From the NCBI GenBank assembly GCA_003439945.1, contig QVRM01005404.1, positions 620,001 through 684,000 on the forward strand: a stretch of DNA of 64,000 nucleotides, in the 5' to 3' direction. Shown here piece after piece: positions 20,344 through 31,017 of this stretch. Every line of letters begins with the position of its first letter. Position 1 is the stretch's first letter. This stretch comes from Dermanyssus gallinae. Lineage: Eukaryota > Arthropoda > Arachnida > Mesostigmata > Dermanyssidae. Under the pieces are notes generated by a model, which did no database searches, was not told where the DNA came from, and was given only the letters and a program-made list of their open reading frames with translations. The translations under genes and the position numbers were made by a program.

Positions 20344-23019
20344 ACCGAATCACTAAGAATCGCGCTATGGAACTGCGAAGGTGCTGACACTCTGTCACTC
20401 CTCTCCCTGACAGCTCTAGAAGGCGTAGATATTTTAGTGTTGACAGAAACGTGGGCCACTAAAGCGTTCAATCTGCCTCGCCTCTATCCTATCCACTCTC
20501 TGGCCCAGAGGAAGAGAGGCGCTGGGCGCCCTAGCGGAGGAGTGTCAATTTTCTACAATCATCGGGTCGGGGACCTTCATGTTGCGCTTGCCAAAGATAA
20601 CGTCATTGCTCTACATAACCAGAGTATAAGCATCGTGGCAGCGTATGTTCGTTCTCCCGAGAATGAGCCGACCCTGACTATGATAGAGAAGCTTCTTAGA
20701 GGCTTATGCGGAGTGCCTGCCGCAGTTCCGCTCATTGTCTGTGGAGATTTCAATGCTCGCTTAGATAGGCCGACCTCGAGCCGCACAACAGCCCTTAGAG
20801 AAACGCTTTCGGACTTTGGATGCTGGATTGTCAGTCCGCCTACTGTCCCAACCTTCAACAACCACAACAGAAGCTCTGTAATTGACGTGTTTGCAACAAA
20901 CGTGAATGTCAACGAGGTGAAATTCATTGGGATCAATCACTCGCTGAGAGAGGGTGCTCATATTAGGTCGCACATCCCAGTTGCAATAGACCTTCAGCTA
21001 CAATCTCTGGTGTCGTTCAACAAGAGAGAGAGGCCGTTGCCACTAAACCTAAGCAGGGAAGCGCTCTACCGGCGCGTCCATGAAGTTTTACCCGTACCAG
21101 TCAATTTTGAGGTTGAGGCGTACGCTCAAAATTTCGTGGATATTATAAAGTCCTCAGTCACCACTGTGCAACGCAGAACGAACTCACGTCCGTGGTATGA
21201 TCGGCTCTGTCTCTTAGCAAAAAGGGCTCAAAACGCCGCGAGGCGCCTAGCAGCGGCTTACCCTGCTATGACGCCCTTGGCTGCCTACCTCAAGACCGTA
21301 TGTGGGAAAACCTACGCCACTCAACGATTAAGGTACCTCGAGCGATCTGAAATATCGCTTCTTCAAGAGGCTGAGCGCCTACCTCATAGGTGGCTCGCTC
21401 GTAGTGGCCTCACCCCCTGCCCGCTTAACTCGTCGCAATTAATCAATTACTTCGCAGAAATGTTTTGTGCCAATGATTCCATACCTAAGAAACCCTGCTT
21501 GATCTATGCGGCCTGGGATGAGATCACTCTCAGTGAAAGACAGCGTCTTGAGACGGCCTTCACGGTGGAAGACGTGATCCTCGCTCTTCAGGGTTTGAAG
21601 AACAACAAAGCAGCGGGCCCCGATCTAGTGAAGAATGTGCATCTGAAGAGAGCACTCATTTTGGCTCCATGCTGGACGGCACTGTTCAACGAATGCCTCC
21701 GCGCTGGCACGATCCCATCTCAGTGGCTCGAAGCTACACTGCTCGTCATCCCTAAAGGAAAAGGTGACCCAACACAGCTGACCTCCTGGCGCGGTATAGC
21801 AAAAAAGAGCGCATGCTACAAGTTACTGTCGTCGCTGCTTACCAGACGACTAAGTCGGTTCTTAGAGATTACTGACGTTATCTCAACTGAACAGCACGGC
21901 TTCCGACAAAATCGTTCTACGATTACGGCATGCGCTAATCTGCTCGAGGCCATCAGGGAGGCTCTAGCAAAGTCCCAACCTCTGTACGCTGTATTCGTCG
22001 ATTTCAAAGCCGCCTTTGACTCAGCGCCCAGGGACATTATTCTGCGAACTCTAGCCGAAGTTGGTGTCCCTCCTGCCGTCCTCAACCTATTGGCGGCCGT
22101 CCTCCAAAGCAACAAAATCAGAATAGATGACGGTGTGTCCGAACTTCCCTCTTTTCTTCAGACTACAGGTGTTGCGCAGGGCGACAACTTGAGCCCGTTG
22201 CTTTTCTCAGTCCTTATTAAGGACCTACCCGCAAAAATCCGAGGACCGAGGAATCTGGTAGACGTGATATTGTACGCAGATGATCTCGTCATCTACGGGA
22301 AGAGTCGCTTTCAGGTTCAACAGGCCTTAGCCAGACTTCACGCGGCCACGTCTGAGCTTAGACTAACCGTTAACCTGACGAAAACAGTAGCCATGAAGTT
22401 TAGGAAAGGTGGGCGCTTAGCTGCTAATGATGCGCTCCGTTTAGCCGGTTCCCACCTTCCTTACGTCAGTAAGTTCCCTTATTTGGGACTGCTTTTAACG
22501 CCAAACGGCAGCTGTTTCCTGCAGCATATCAAGGAAAGATGCAGAAAAGCGCTGGTCGCGATGACCACAATTAGAAAGCCGCACCTGTTGTCCATTCCAA
22601 CGGCATTAAGGCTGTTCGATTTAAAGATTGCTCCAATGGCCGCTTACGGCATCGAAATTATCTGGAATGATCTCACTCAAGCTTGCCTCGAGCACCTAAA
22701 CAACCTGAAGGCAGCTTACCTCAAGCGAGTCCTTGGCCTCCATCGCTCAGCACGCAACAGACTTGTATATCTCCTCACCGACACCCCTTTATTCGTCGAG
22801 GAGCTAAGGCGACGCTTTGACCTGCCGGCATCCCCCAATTACGTCAATGTCCTTAAAATGTGGGAGTGCAAGTTTGCCGAAATCGATGTCAACTTCTTCA
22901 GCACCGGAGCAATGCAAAACCAGGCATGGAAAGGGCCGAGTCGGTCTAACCGCCATGTGGTGACTAGGTTCGCCGTGCACGGTTTTCACCATATGCTGTG
23001 CGACCCCCGGGTTCCATGA
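20344..23019 (+). CDS. LINE ORF2: APE endonuclease and reverse transcriptase (family B)
   Basis: ORF2 nicks the target DNA and copies the element RNA onto it. The frame is open directly from the ORF1 stop. LRIALWNCEG (the Asn motif of APE) starts at codon 5 after the TAA, so the true start lies in or before this point and no ATG precedes the domain. APE motifs are LTETW, VCGDFNARLD and, at the end, RSHIPVAI where SDHxP is expected. RT motifs are NKAAGPD, EQHGFRQNRST, VDFKAAFD (A), GVAQGDNLSP (B), LYADDLVIYG (C, YADD at 22273-22284), KTVAMKFRKGG (D) and FPYLGLLL (E). The frame stops at 23019 after a one-base shift in the CCCCCGGG run at 23004-23011. The C-terminal Cys/His knuckle lies just beyond in the next frame. 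Confidence 0.85.
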   Translation, partial: TESLRIALWNCEGADTLSLLSLTALEGVDILVLTETWATKAFNLPRLYPIHSLAQRKRGAGRPSGGVSIFYNHRVGDLHVALAKDNVIALHNQSISIVAAYVRSPENEPTLTMIEKLLRGLCGVPAAVPLIVCGDFNARLDRPTSSRTTALRETLSDFGCWIVSPPTVPTFNNHNRSSVIDVFATNVNVNEVKFIGINHSLREGAHIRSHIPVAIDLQLQSLVSFNKRERPLPLNLSREALYRRVHEVLPVPVNFEVEAYAQNFVDIIKSSVTTVQRRTNSRPWYDRLCLLAKRAQNAARRLAAAYPAMTPLAAYLKTVCGKTYATQRLRYLERSEISLLQEAERLPHRWLARSGLTPCPLNSSQLINYFAEMFCANDSIPKKPCLIYAAWDEITLSERQRLETAFTVEDVILALQGLKNNKAAGPDLVKNVHLKRALILAPCWTALFNECLRAGTIPSQWLEATLLVIPKGKGDPTQLTSWRGIAKKSACYKLLSSLLTRRLSRFLEITDVISTEQHGFRQNRSTITACANLLEAIREALAKSQPLYAVFVDFKAAFDSAPRDIILRTLAEVGVPPAVLNLLAAVLQSNKIRIDDGVSELPSFLQTTGVAQGDNLSPLLFSVLIKDLPAKIRGPRNLVDVILYADDLVIYGKSRFQVQQALARLHAATSELRLTVNLTKTVAMKFRKGGRLAANDALRLAGSHLPYVSKFPYLGLLLTPNGSCFLQHIKERCRKALVAMTTIRKPHLLSIPTALRLFDLKIAPMAAYGIEIIWNDLTQACLEHLNNLKAAYLKRVLGLHRSARNRLVYLLTDTPLFVEELRRRFDLPASPNYVNVLKMWECKFAEIDVNFFSTGAMQNQAWKGPSRSNRHVVTRFAVHGFHHMLCDPRVP

Positions 23020-23150
23020 TCCCTCCGACTCATGCGTGTGCCTTCGTTGCAAACTACCATGCGGTAGATACCATGCTACCTCCTGTAAGCCTAGTCCCCT
23101 CGCTAGCCAGTCTAGAGAACCAGGCACACGTCATAACTTCATAGTTTTAC
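23020..23150 (+). pseudogene. Out-of-frame C-terminus of family B ORF2 (Cys/His knuckle)
   Basis: In the +1 frame relative to ORF2, the sequence after 23011 reads HDPSDSCVCLRCKLPCGRYH and on to a final Cys. This is C-x-C-x2-C-x3-C-x3-H-x3-C, the same spacing as the C-terminal knuckle of family A (near 48480) and copy 3 (near 2560). It therefore belongs to ORF2. One extra base in the G/C run at 23004-23011 separates it, either a real mutation or a sequencing error. Confidence 0.7.
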
Positions 23151-23262
23151 ATATCTATTTGTTTATATGACTAAATGTGTGTATGTAAACATACGCACAT
23201 ATTTTAACTGTACTATTTCTACACAACACGTGTGATAATAAACAAATTGTTTGTTTGTATAG

Positions 23263-26200
23263 GGTGTCTTAAGCAATTTTAAAGGTTCTGCCGAATCGAG
23301 GGCTTCTCTCTGTAGTAAAACTACACTTCGATTTCAAGCCTGACCTAATCTTAAGAATCGATTATTCAAGGTGGAGTGGGAGCGGAACGTACGTGCATGG
23401 AATGTAGTTGGGTGCAATCGCCTGACGTATTTACAGTAAAGATTGGATTCAACAGGTATTCGATGCTTTTCTATAACCAACAGGTATTCGACAGCTTTAG
23501 CTATGTTCTGTTCAGGAGAAAAGGCTGACGATAGAAAAACCATACAAAAGGATGATACGTAAGTGCGTAACAATGTATATTTATAAGCAAGTGGCAGTAT
23601 TCGACAAATCTGTTATGCATGATATTTTGATTGGTGTAGCCGCAGAATAAATAAAACAGTCAATTTCGTTAAGATGTAAGGCAATCAGCCCTAAATCAGT
23701 TTTCTTGCAGTTCAGTCGATTCTTGACGCGGAGACCTCAGCTAATAACTTTAAAATTAAAATATTTATAATTAGATTCTATGGAAGCAGTACTGAGATTA
23801 AGATCACAATTAATTAAGTCTTAATCGGTGATAAGCAGCAGGTTAAAACGGATTTAGAAGCGCGAGCAAACTGGTGACAAGGTGCTGAGTTTCAAAGCAG
23901 CATCTATAAATAGTAATGGTCGACTAAAACCATCCTATAATCGTTGGAGCAGCAAGCATATATAAAATCACATAATTTATGGATTTTTTAATGCGCCAGG
24001 TGGTGTTCCCTGAGTTGGTCACGTAACAACAGATCAGGTAAAGTAAAAGTGATCATGTAAGAGAAACTGCCATGAGTTCACCTTAGCGAACTGAATCGAC
24101 ATCAACAGACAATTTCTGGATAGGACACAAACACTATTTCCACGGGTAGCAAGATCGTACTGTACACGCAATGTGTTGTTACATGACACTTCGACATCGC
24201 ATATCGAGTTTTCAAATCAAGTTTTACACCCAAAATAAGATCTAGTTTATGTAATAAAATACAAGCCCGCCGCGTATCCAAGGCGTTGACTTTGGCTGTT
24301 GCCTTATAGCTAAGATAAAAACGCTTTAATTTTGAATTTTGGCTTCTTCACTGTTCTCCCAGTTTGGCAAGGCACTGGGTAAAGTTACAGTCGACATTGT
24401 AGTAGAGACGCTCTCTCTCATAGAGGGTGTCCATAATACAGCTTAATGACTGTACCGGCCCACCATAACGCTGGATCCAGCGTAATGGTGAGCCGTATTC
24501 GTCACCGACAAACAAGTTAGTAGTAGTTTATTAGCAGAAATCGTGTTGGGTGTAAAGGCGCCACACTGGTAGCGCTGACTCCATTTTCGGTTCCAAGACA
24601 AAGGTACAGACCGGAGACCATGACATTTGGTGCTAGACAAGAAATTTATACACACTTTACTATTCGAAAATGGCGGCAACCTTCTCTGTTGACATTGGGT
24701 ATGGCCGCTGATGATTTTAGGTCATTATGGAGGGCTTTGGGCCTGCGTGATGCACATGTGTCGGCTGCAGGGCGGCCAACAGCACTAGTTGGCTGGCTAA
24801 CACATCTGGGAAAAACACGCCGTTATCAAAAAAATCTGTCTCCTTAGAAACAACACGCAACCGATCTTTGGTGCTCATATTGCAAAATAAGCAGACAGGA
24901 TAGCATTATCACGAGTCAATAGATTATAGGATCGGACTGTCTTGCCATTTGTCAGTGCGGTGTGGTAAATAATGTATTACGACGTAAAAAGCAGAACGGA
25001 TTTTGGACCTCCAATTGTCAAAAAGTCAGAACGCAGACAAAGTGGTTATTATACGATGCGCAAAAAGTTGAATTTAGGCTGACTCCAGCCCATCGTGGAG
25101 ACAGCCGACTTTTCCATGCTGGCTTTGATGATGTTCTACGTCTACTTAAGATTTTAGCGGACACTACACATGTCGCCTATGCAAAAGAGGATGAAGACGA
25201 CTGTGGAGTGACCCAGAATTCCGCCTGCGAGCCCTGTTCCCCAAGTAGTTGGACTGACCGGGTAAATAATTAGATCACCACTCGATGCAGATCATGATGG
25301 GTTATCGCCACTTCCAATCCCTAATGAGGATGCGGCATATCGACTGCTTTTTGCTAAATCAGCACGGATGACTTCCCAAAGGACACTGTTATTTGACGGC
25401 CCTTTTGAATTTCACATTGGACAAACAAACTAAAGCTGCTCCCACCGCCAATACGGCTTTTGTCTCCCCTTTAATCATTCTAGTCCAGGAAGACCTCAGA
25501 TGTGGCACTCTATGAGCCACATAAATCTGCAGGAATATTTGAATTACCAAAGAGAGCGCTGATAGCATACTAAGACTAATATCAGTCTACAACCCTCGTG
25601 CCTCAATCGTTTCAAGTAATCAAGCCTAAGAAGTGTCCTTTTGAGGGGGGACTGGCTGTTAGTCGGTTGGTGTTGTCTTGCCGTGACAGTGAGACTGCTG
25701 TAGTATCTCCGTCCGCATATCATATTCTCCAGTTACTAACCTGGAACAAAAATAAAACTAATATAAGTGGCAGTTGACCGGCATTCTATACAAGTTGATC
25801 TTGGACCAACACCGCAAATTTGACATACTGGCTTGCTTTTACATGAATACTGCGAACACATTTGAGCAACTAGTAAAGGTATAGCATATTTCTTAAATTA
25901 TTTGGACGAAACTGTATGTGCCAATTGGTAAGATAGCTTGTTTGTATGCTACCATAGGCGTATCCACGGGAAGTTTTTTTTATATATATATATATATAGG
26001 ACTACGCTATATGAACTTTGACTTTAAGTGCCGCAACGTGCTAATAGGTGAATGCTGGTTAAAGAATAATGCCTAAATATTTTCTTTTTGGCACAATCTC
26101 TAGTAGACTCTGTTTGAAGAAGAACCGGGCTTAAATGCATTTTGGAAATAGTTAAGTGTAGTCAATTTTATTTAAACTAGCTTTCAGAACCTTCTAGGCT

Positions 26201-27040
26201 ATTTTACGGTGTCAGAATTCTTTCATAGTAGCCCACAAGATTATCGAAATGTGCGGCCACACAAAGTATCCCCCTGGTTAGAGACGAACAAACGGAACCA
26301 GACACCACACGCGGGTAGATCAAACAGAACAGGAGGTGCCAACCATGGTTCTAAGAGACAAGAGGATTTATACATTTCCTTAATTCTCTTAATTGACACA
26401 AGTTACAGGTTCGCATATTTAATCATTGTGTTCACGTTATTATTGTTTTCGTAATCTTATGTTATTTAACATTAAGTAGTATTTTTTTTCAGTGCATTTC
26501 CTATCACTGTGTTTGCATTTACATTTTTGGACAAAATGTGCTGTTCGGTTGTTAGTCATGGACAGGAGGTATTCATTTTTGTTCATGTATTTCCGTATCC
26601 GTATTCGCGGAAAGTGTATGTCTTTATATTTCGTAGATAGAAGGCCACTATGCGAGTTTTGACTCTAGGCGGTACAACGTACTCACACGCTAGAAGGTGA
26701 TTGCCGGTTGCAGTAGAACGCCTATATGCTTTGCTTTTGGCACAATCTCAGGAGCACCGTCAACAACCGGGCGTTTTCCATACGGCCGACCCGGCAAGAC
26801 TAAACTACATGCGTTCTGGCAATATTTACACTTATCCCACCTTCACTAAAGCGGCTCAGACAAAAAGGTCAAAGAACACGGTCGACACTGGGTTTTCTGT
26901 AGAATTCCTTGCATCTGATCTGGCTATTTCAAAATTAATTATTTCTACAAACTTTGCAAACCTCCAAGTATAATGAAATAGGTATTGTGTTCAAATTCCT
27001 GCATTAAACGCAATCATTTTCCAGAGGCACACTTGAATCT
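23263..27040. other. Non-coding sequence with a 30-bp palindrome
   Basis: No gene recognised. A near-perfect palindrome lies at 24461-24490 (centre CGCTGGATCCAGCG). Frames at 24620-25273 have no domain I know. A short (TA)n lies at 25980-25998. Patches around 26010-26120 and 26650-26760 resemble each other (GACTTTAAGTGCCGCAACGT versus GACTCTAGGCGGTACAACGT, then TGGCACAATCTC) and are an unassigned dispersed repeat. Confidence 0.4.
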
Positions 27041-27043
27041 GTC

Positions 27044-27133
<90 letters not shown>
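27044..27133. repeat. (TTA)30 microsatellite
   Basis: A perfect array of 30 TTA units, 90 bases without an interruption. Confidence 0.95.
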
Positions 27134-27136
<3 letters not shown>

Positions 27137-28340
27137 TTTATTTGCCTTGTCCCAATGCATTTGCTAGAGGGCTGCTAAGTTTAACGTATAGATATTGAGG
27201 TCTACCATGCTATACGGAGTGGACGCAGTCAACGCATGGTTACGGTTACTAATCGATTACACTATATGGCATCCGTTTTTTAACATAACGCTATAATATC
27301 ATAACGATACGTTATAAGTATAGTACAATGGTATTTTTAAGGTTTTAGCAATTTTACTAAAATGTATATCTACGTCGGCGCATCTTGCCATGCAAAGGCA
27401 CTATCCACTACATCTGACACTAATATTAAAAACAACGTTCGTCAGAGTAACCTAATTTAGAACACCGTCCTTGACTAGCCGTTGTAACCATTGGAGGTAG
27501 TGTTTTCAGTGAGCCTCTGCCTTACTCTTTAATGTGATCGACTACATCACACATCTGCTACACGTTTTACAAATTGTCTCTAAACATTTTCAAGTAGTCT
27601 TAGATCACACCTGATAATAATGGCGTATTTTAAGCAAACGCAATAACCTTATAATAAGGCGCAGCTCCCCGGCTTCATAGGAAAGCTGCGACTTCTTACT
27701 GCTATACACAATATTTGTTTTAGAATTAAAATTTTATATTCCGTCAAGTGTAAAGTATCCTTTGTACGCCGAGGACCTAAAAATATGATCTCCCTCAAGC
27801 TCTTCTTCGGCGCATACTACGCTGCATTCCGCTGTCAACGACATCAGCCGCTTGTGCAGTAAAAAATTGGAGCTCTTGTACGATATGTTATAGCTATACA
27901 TCTGCCGCTGCTGCAGCAAAAATGGAGCTCTTGTACAATATGTTATAGTTATACATCTTACCATTGCGTCAAAGAGATCATGCGCACAAAACCAGATATC
28001 CTATGAAATGATTATATTGCAGCAGCAAATGGAGGTCTAGCTCAGGACAGTTATTTGCCGCGCGTGCCGCGGAATCTCATTCCATGTCTAAAAATAAGTC
28101 AAGTCCCCCTTTCCTAAATTTACTGAGGACTGCTTACGTATTACTTCAAACTCAGCTTCTGGCGGATATTTTTCCTGGAATGCATAAAATGTTTGCCGCC
28201 ATCTTTGCCAAATGTTTATTAAAAAAATCTTAATCCGTTACGCCAGTAAACGAGGAACGTCGTGATTTTTTTTTTACAAACGTCGCAAAGTTTGTCGTTA
28301 CGTGCATGTCTATGTAACACTGATATCGTTAGTTTATCGA
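27134..28340. other. AT-rich non-coding sequence with a 55-bp tandem duplication
   Basis: No gene. A unit of about 55 bases is present twice: GAGCTCTTGTACGATATGTT at 27870 and GAGCTCTTGTACAATATGTT at 27925, with matching flanks including a GCAGTAAAAA/GCAGCAAAAA lead-in. Confidence 0.55.
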
Positions 28341-30340
28341 TTGTATTCTTTCAATACCGCTGCGCGCTGCCCGGCCCAAGCTAGGCACCCTAAAATGCAA
28401 GGGTGGCATATAACCTTGATGTCTGACCCTTGATATTTAACTATGACCTGCAATTACGTACAGGGGGGCTGTCAGAACGCTCATAACCTCGATGAAGCTT
28501 TCTGTCATTGTTTACGTATGACTCACGTTCGTCCTAGATTGGACTACCTGGAATGCCCCTTATGGGAGTACAGCCCTACGGCCGCCAGCTACGAGGGCTA
28601 TGGGCAAAATATTATTTGCCCATGGCTGGACAACGGACCCGGCAGTTTTATGCTCTCGATCTAGCTCCTGGCTCGTGCTAACCGCCCGATACGGAACCAA
28701 CTGGCATGGCTCTTGTAGTCTGCGCTGCCGGCCCAACGGGTCATACATACGAGCGACGAGTAGTAACTTAGTGCTTAGCCCTAGACAATCTCGTAAGATG
28801 GAGTATGATGCCTGCGGGGAACACCACTCCGTGGAACCTCCATTCAGCCTAAGCTAACCCCTAATCCCCAACTACCCGCTGATGCTGGTGGTCGCACGCT
28901 TTCTTTCTTGTGCGGCGGCGGCGTCGGTGGCGGCGGTCGGAGACCAACACCGATCCAACAAAGCAAGCACGACAGGCTGGCTGGCTGGCTATACGGTAGC
29001 ATAGCTGGCCAACTTACGCCATTGGCCCGGAGTTGGGAAGAATGAAGGACATTCGGCCACTGGACAGACAGACGCGCGTTGTCGTCGTGGTGATGGTGGT
29101 AGTGAGGGTGGTGATGTAGACGGGTGTAGAGAAGCAGGAGCCACGTCCGAGAGCATATCGTTCATTCGTGCCTGTCTGTTGCCCAAGGGACAGATAGAAA
29201 TGAGGGGCCACTTATAAAGCACAAGCAAAAGGCGGAATGAAGAGGAGAAAGGGGAACATTCCCGTCGGGCAAAAGCAGGCAGAGCACAACAAATGACCTC
29301 TTCTTTAGGCCGGCCACGGTTGCTGCTTGTCTGCTGCTTGGCCCTTCGCTCGACTCGCTAGCTGGATGACGGCCAGCAACGAGGCAGTCCAACTAAAACA
29401 CGACGTTAGCTAGCCAAAAGCCTTGCCGTCGCACGCGCAACCCACACGATTGCAAACTAAGCAATACGGTCGTCGTTGAGAGATCGCCGGAGGGCCGGAC
29501 CCTAGGGCCTGACCTGATCGCTTCTCCCACAACTAAACAGAAGCAACAAAATCCTCGGGCATTGCAAGCAATTTCAGCCGCCGATATAGCAACCGGACAA
29601 TTTTGCGACACTATAAGCCAAAACCACATTGTATTAAGAATGGCTGGAAAGATACATATAATGCCTAAGCATTTATCATCCGGAAGTTGTGGAATAACAG
29701 CCTACTGTTTATTTGTTCAGAAAATTAATGGGCATAGTTTTAAAAGCAAACTTTAATAAATGGTTTTTGTGCAACTAGGCCACATGCAAGACATTTGTCT
29801 GCAATAGAAATCAAGTAAACATTTAAACGTTTTGGCCATAGATGAAATACTTGCAAATCGAGCTGTTATAATGCTGACTGTACCTGACAGCAACGTATCA
29901 CGCCGGTAACTTTCAGTGTACTATATTTTTGTTTGCTATGCTTTAAATGAAGTCAAATGAAACTGTCAACTTATATATATCTAAGGAACGTTTCCACCCT
30001 CGGAGAAAGGCTCTTTATGTTCAATAACTCAAAAACTTGCTGACAAGGTGTAAAAAGTTATTTTTTAGATAGAATGCGCACTTCACAGAAGTAATTAGTC
30101 ACTAAACGCAAAGTAGTTCTGCCCGTGGGTTATTAATCGGATGTTCAAACGTGAGCATCGCCAGTTGGCCACATGGAAATCTTAAATATGGAAAGGTTCG
30201 CTAATGAAGAGACACCAATCGTCCTTTTACAAGGATTAGTAAATTAGGGGCGCTTGTTGGTGTAAGTCACATTATTGTTCATAATGTACTACAAACAAAG
30301 ATATATAATTGTACCGGTTTCGATAAGTTTGCGCTATGAA
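28341..30340. other. GC-rich island with GNN repeats, no gene recognised
   Basis: At about 28900-29560 the base composition rises sharply and the sequence holds GGCGGCGGCGTCGGTGGCGG and GTGGTGATGGTGGTAGTGAG runs. Open frames on both strands here are by-products of this composition. It could be a host promoter or untranslated exon, but no start, splice pair or domain supports a gene. The rest, to 30340, is AT-rich with nothing recognised. Confidence 0.35.
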
Positions 30341-30399
30341 AAACAAACCAACCAATGTTTCCTGCACTTATACTCTTCACGAATTTGATATTTCCTATT

Positions 30400-30830
30400 G
30401 ATTCGATTGACTTGGCTAGTCTCATTAATCGCAATTGCAAGACGGGCTACAACCATGGCATGGACCGGAATATTGGCAAATGGCATATCTCTGTTGCACT
30501 ACAAAACATGACCGCCGAATTCTGTCGACGAAGAACTTACAAAGTCATTGTACTTCCCTGGACACAAAAGCACTTCAAAAACCAACCGAGGTGTTTCAAC
30601 AAGACAAAGCACCCGCCCATGCGAGCAGAACCGTGCGTTGGCAGTGCAGGGAGCAACCTCCTGACTTTTTGGAGAAATCGGAGTGCTCGCCGCGCGAGCT
30701 CAAGCAAGCCCTTAATAAGCGAGCAGCGGTACAAACTTGATGTTCCCTACCTGCAATTAACAGTCGATGCCGTTTTGAGGAGGCTGCGGGCGTGTGTGAA
30801 AAACAAGGGTCATGTACCGAATAAGCTATG
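30400..30830 (+). pseudogene. Tc1-like transposase C-terminal remnant
   Basis: One plus-strand frame reads [19 protein letters not shown] and [12 protein letters not shown], the second-Asp block and following segment of Tc1-like DDE transposases (typical form QQDGAPAHTSR...PDFIEKDEWPP). A second frame supplies the C-terminal end, [18 protein letters not shown], which matches the usual RLRACIKAKGGH ending. The region around the third acidic residue is lost and at least one frameshift is present. No inverted repeats seen. The 3' end lies about 50 bp before the (TA)n tract that carries the mariner. Confidence 0.6.
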
Positions 30831-30879
30831 TTAGTATTTGTTGTTCTTATTTTATAGTAAGCTTTCAAAGTCGTTAAAC

Positions 30880-30881
<2 letters not shown>

Positions 30882-30941
<60 letters not shown>

Positions 30942-30942
30942 G

Positions 30943-31014
<72 letters not shown>
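30882..31014. repeat. (TA)n microsatellite interrupted by the mariner
   Basis: About 130 bases of TA repeat with a short TGTATA-variant block at 30934-30956. The mariner at 31015-32302 inserted at its right edge. TATATATAT resumes at 32301 on the other side. Confidence 0.95.

Positions 31015-31017
<3 letters not shown>

Larger units (their letters stand above)
18835..23262 (+). mobile_element. Near full-length APE-type LINE, family B (PHD/SGNH ORF1)
   Basis: This is a two-ORF non-LTR retrotransposon on the plus strand. A GC-richer 5' leader of about 190 bases precedes ORF1 (19024-20343). ORF2 runs from 20344, and a short 3' region ends near 23262 at GATAATAAACAAATTGTTTG. PHD fingers and esterase-like domains in ORF1 are described for CR1-like LINEs (Kapitonov and Jurka), but the RT here (VDFKAAFD, GDNLSPLLF, LYADDLVIYG) is closer to family A of this window than to the CR1-type family C. 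The 5' boundary is uncertain. A single frameshift near the ORF2 end is the only defect seen, so the copy is young. Confidence 0.8.

Noticed and set aside
26985..27167. Poly-Tyr frame across the (TTA)30 array
   Set aside because: Translation of a microsatellite.
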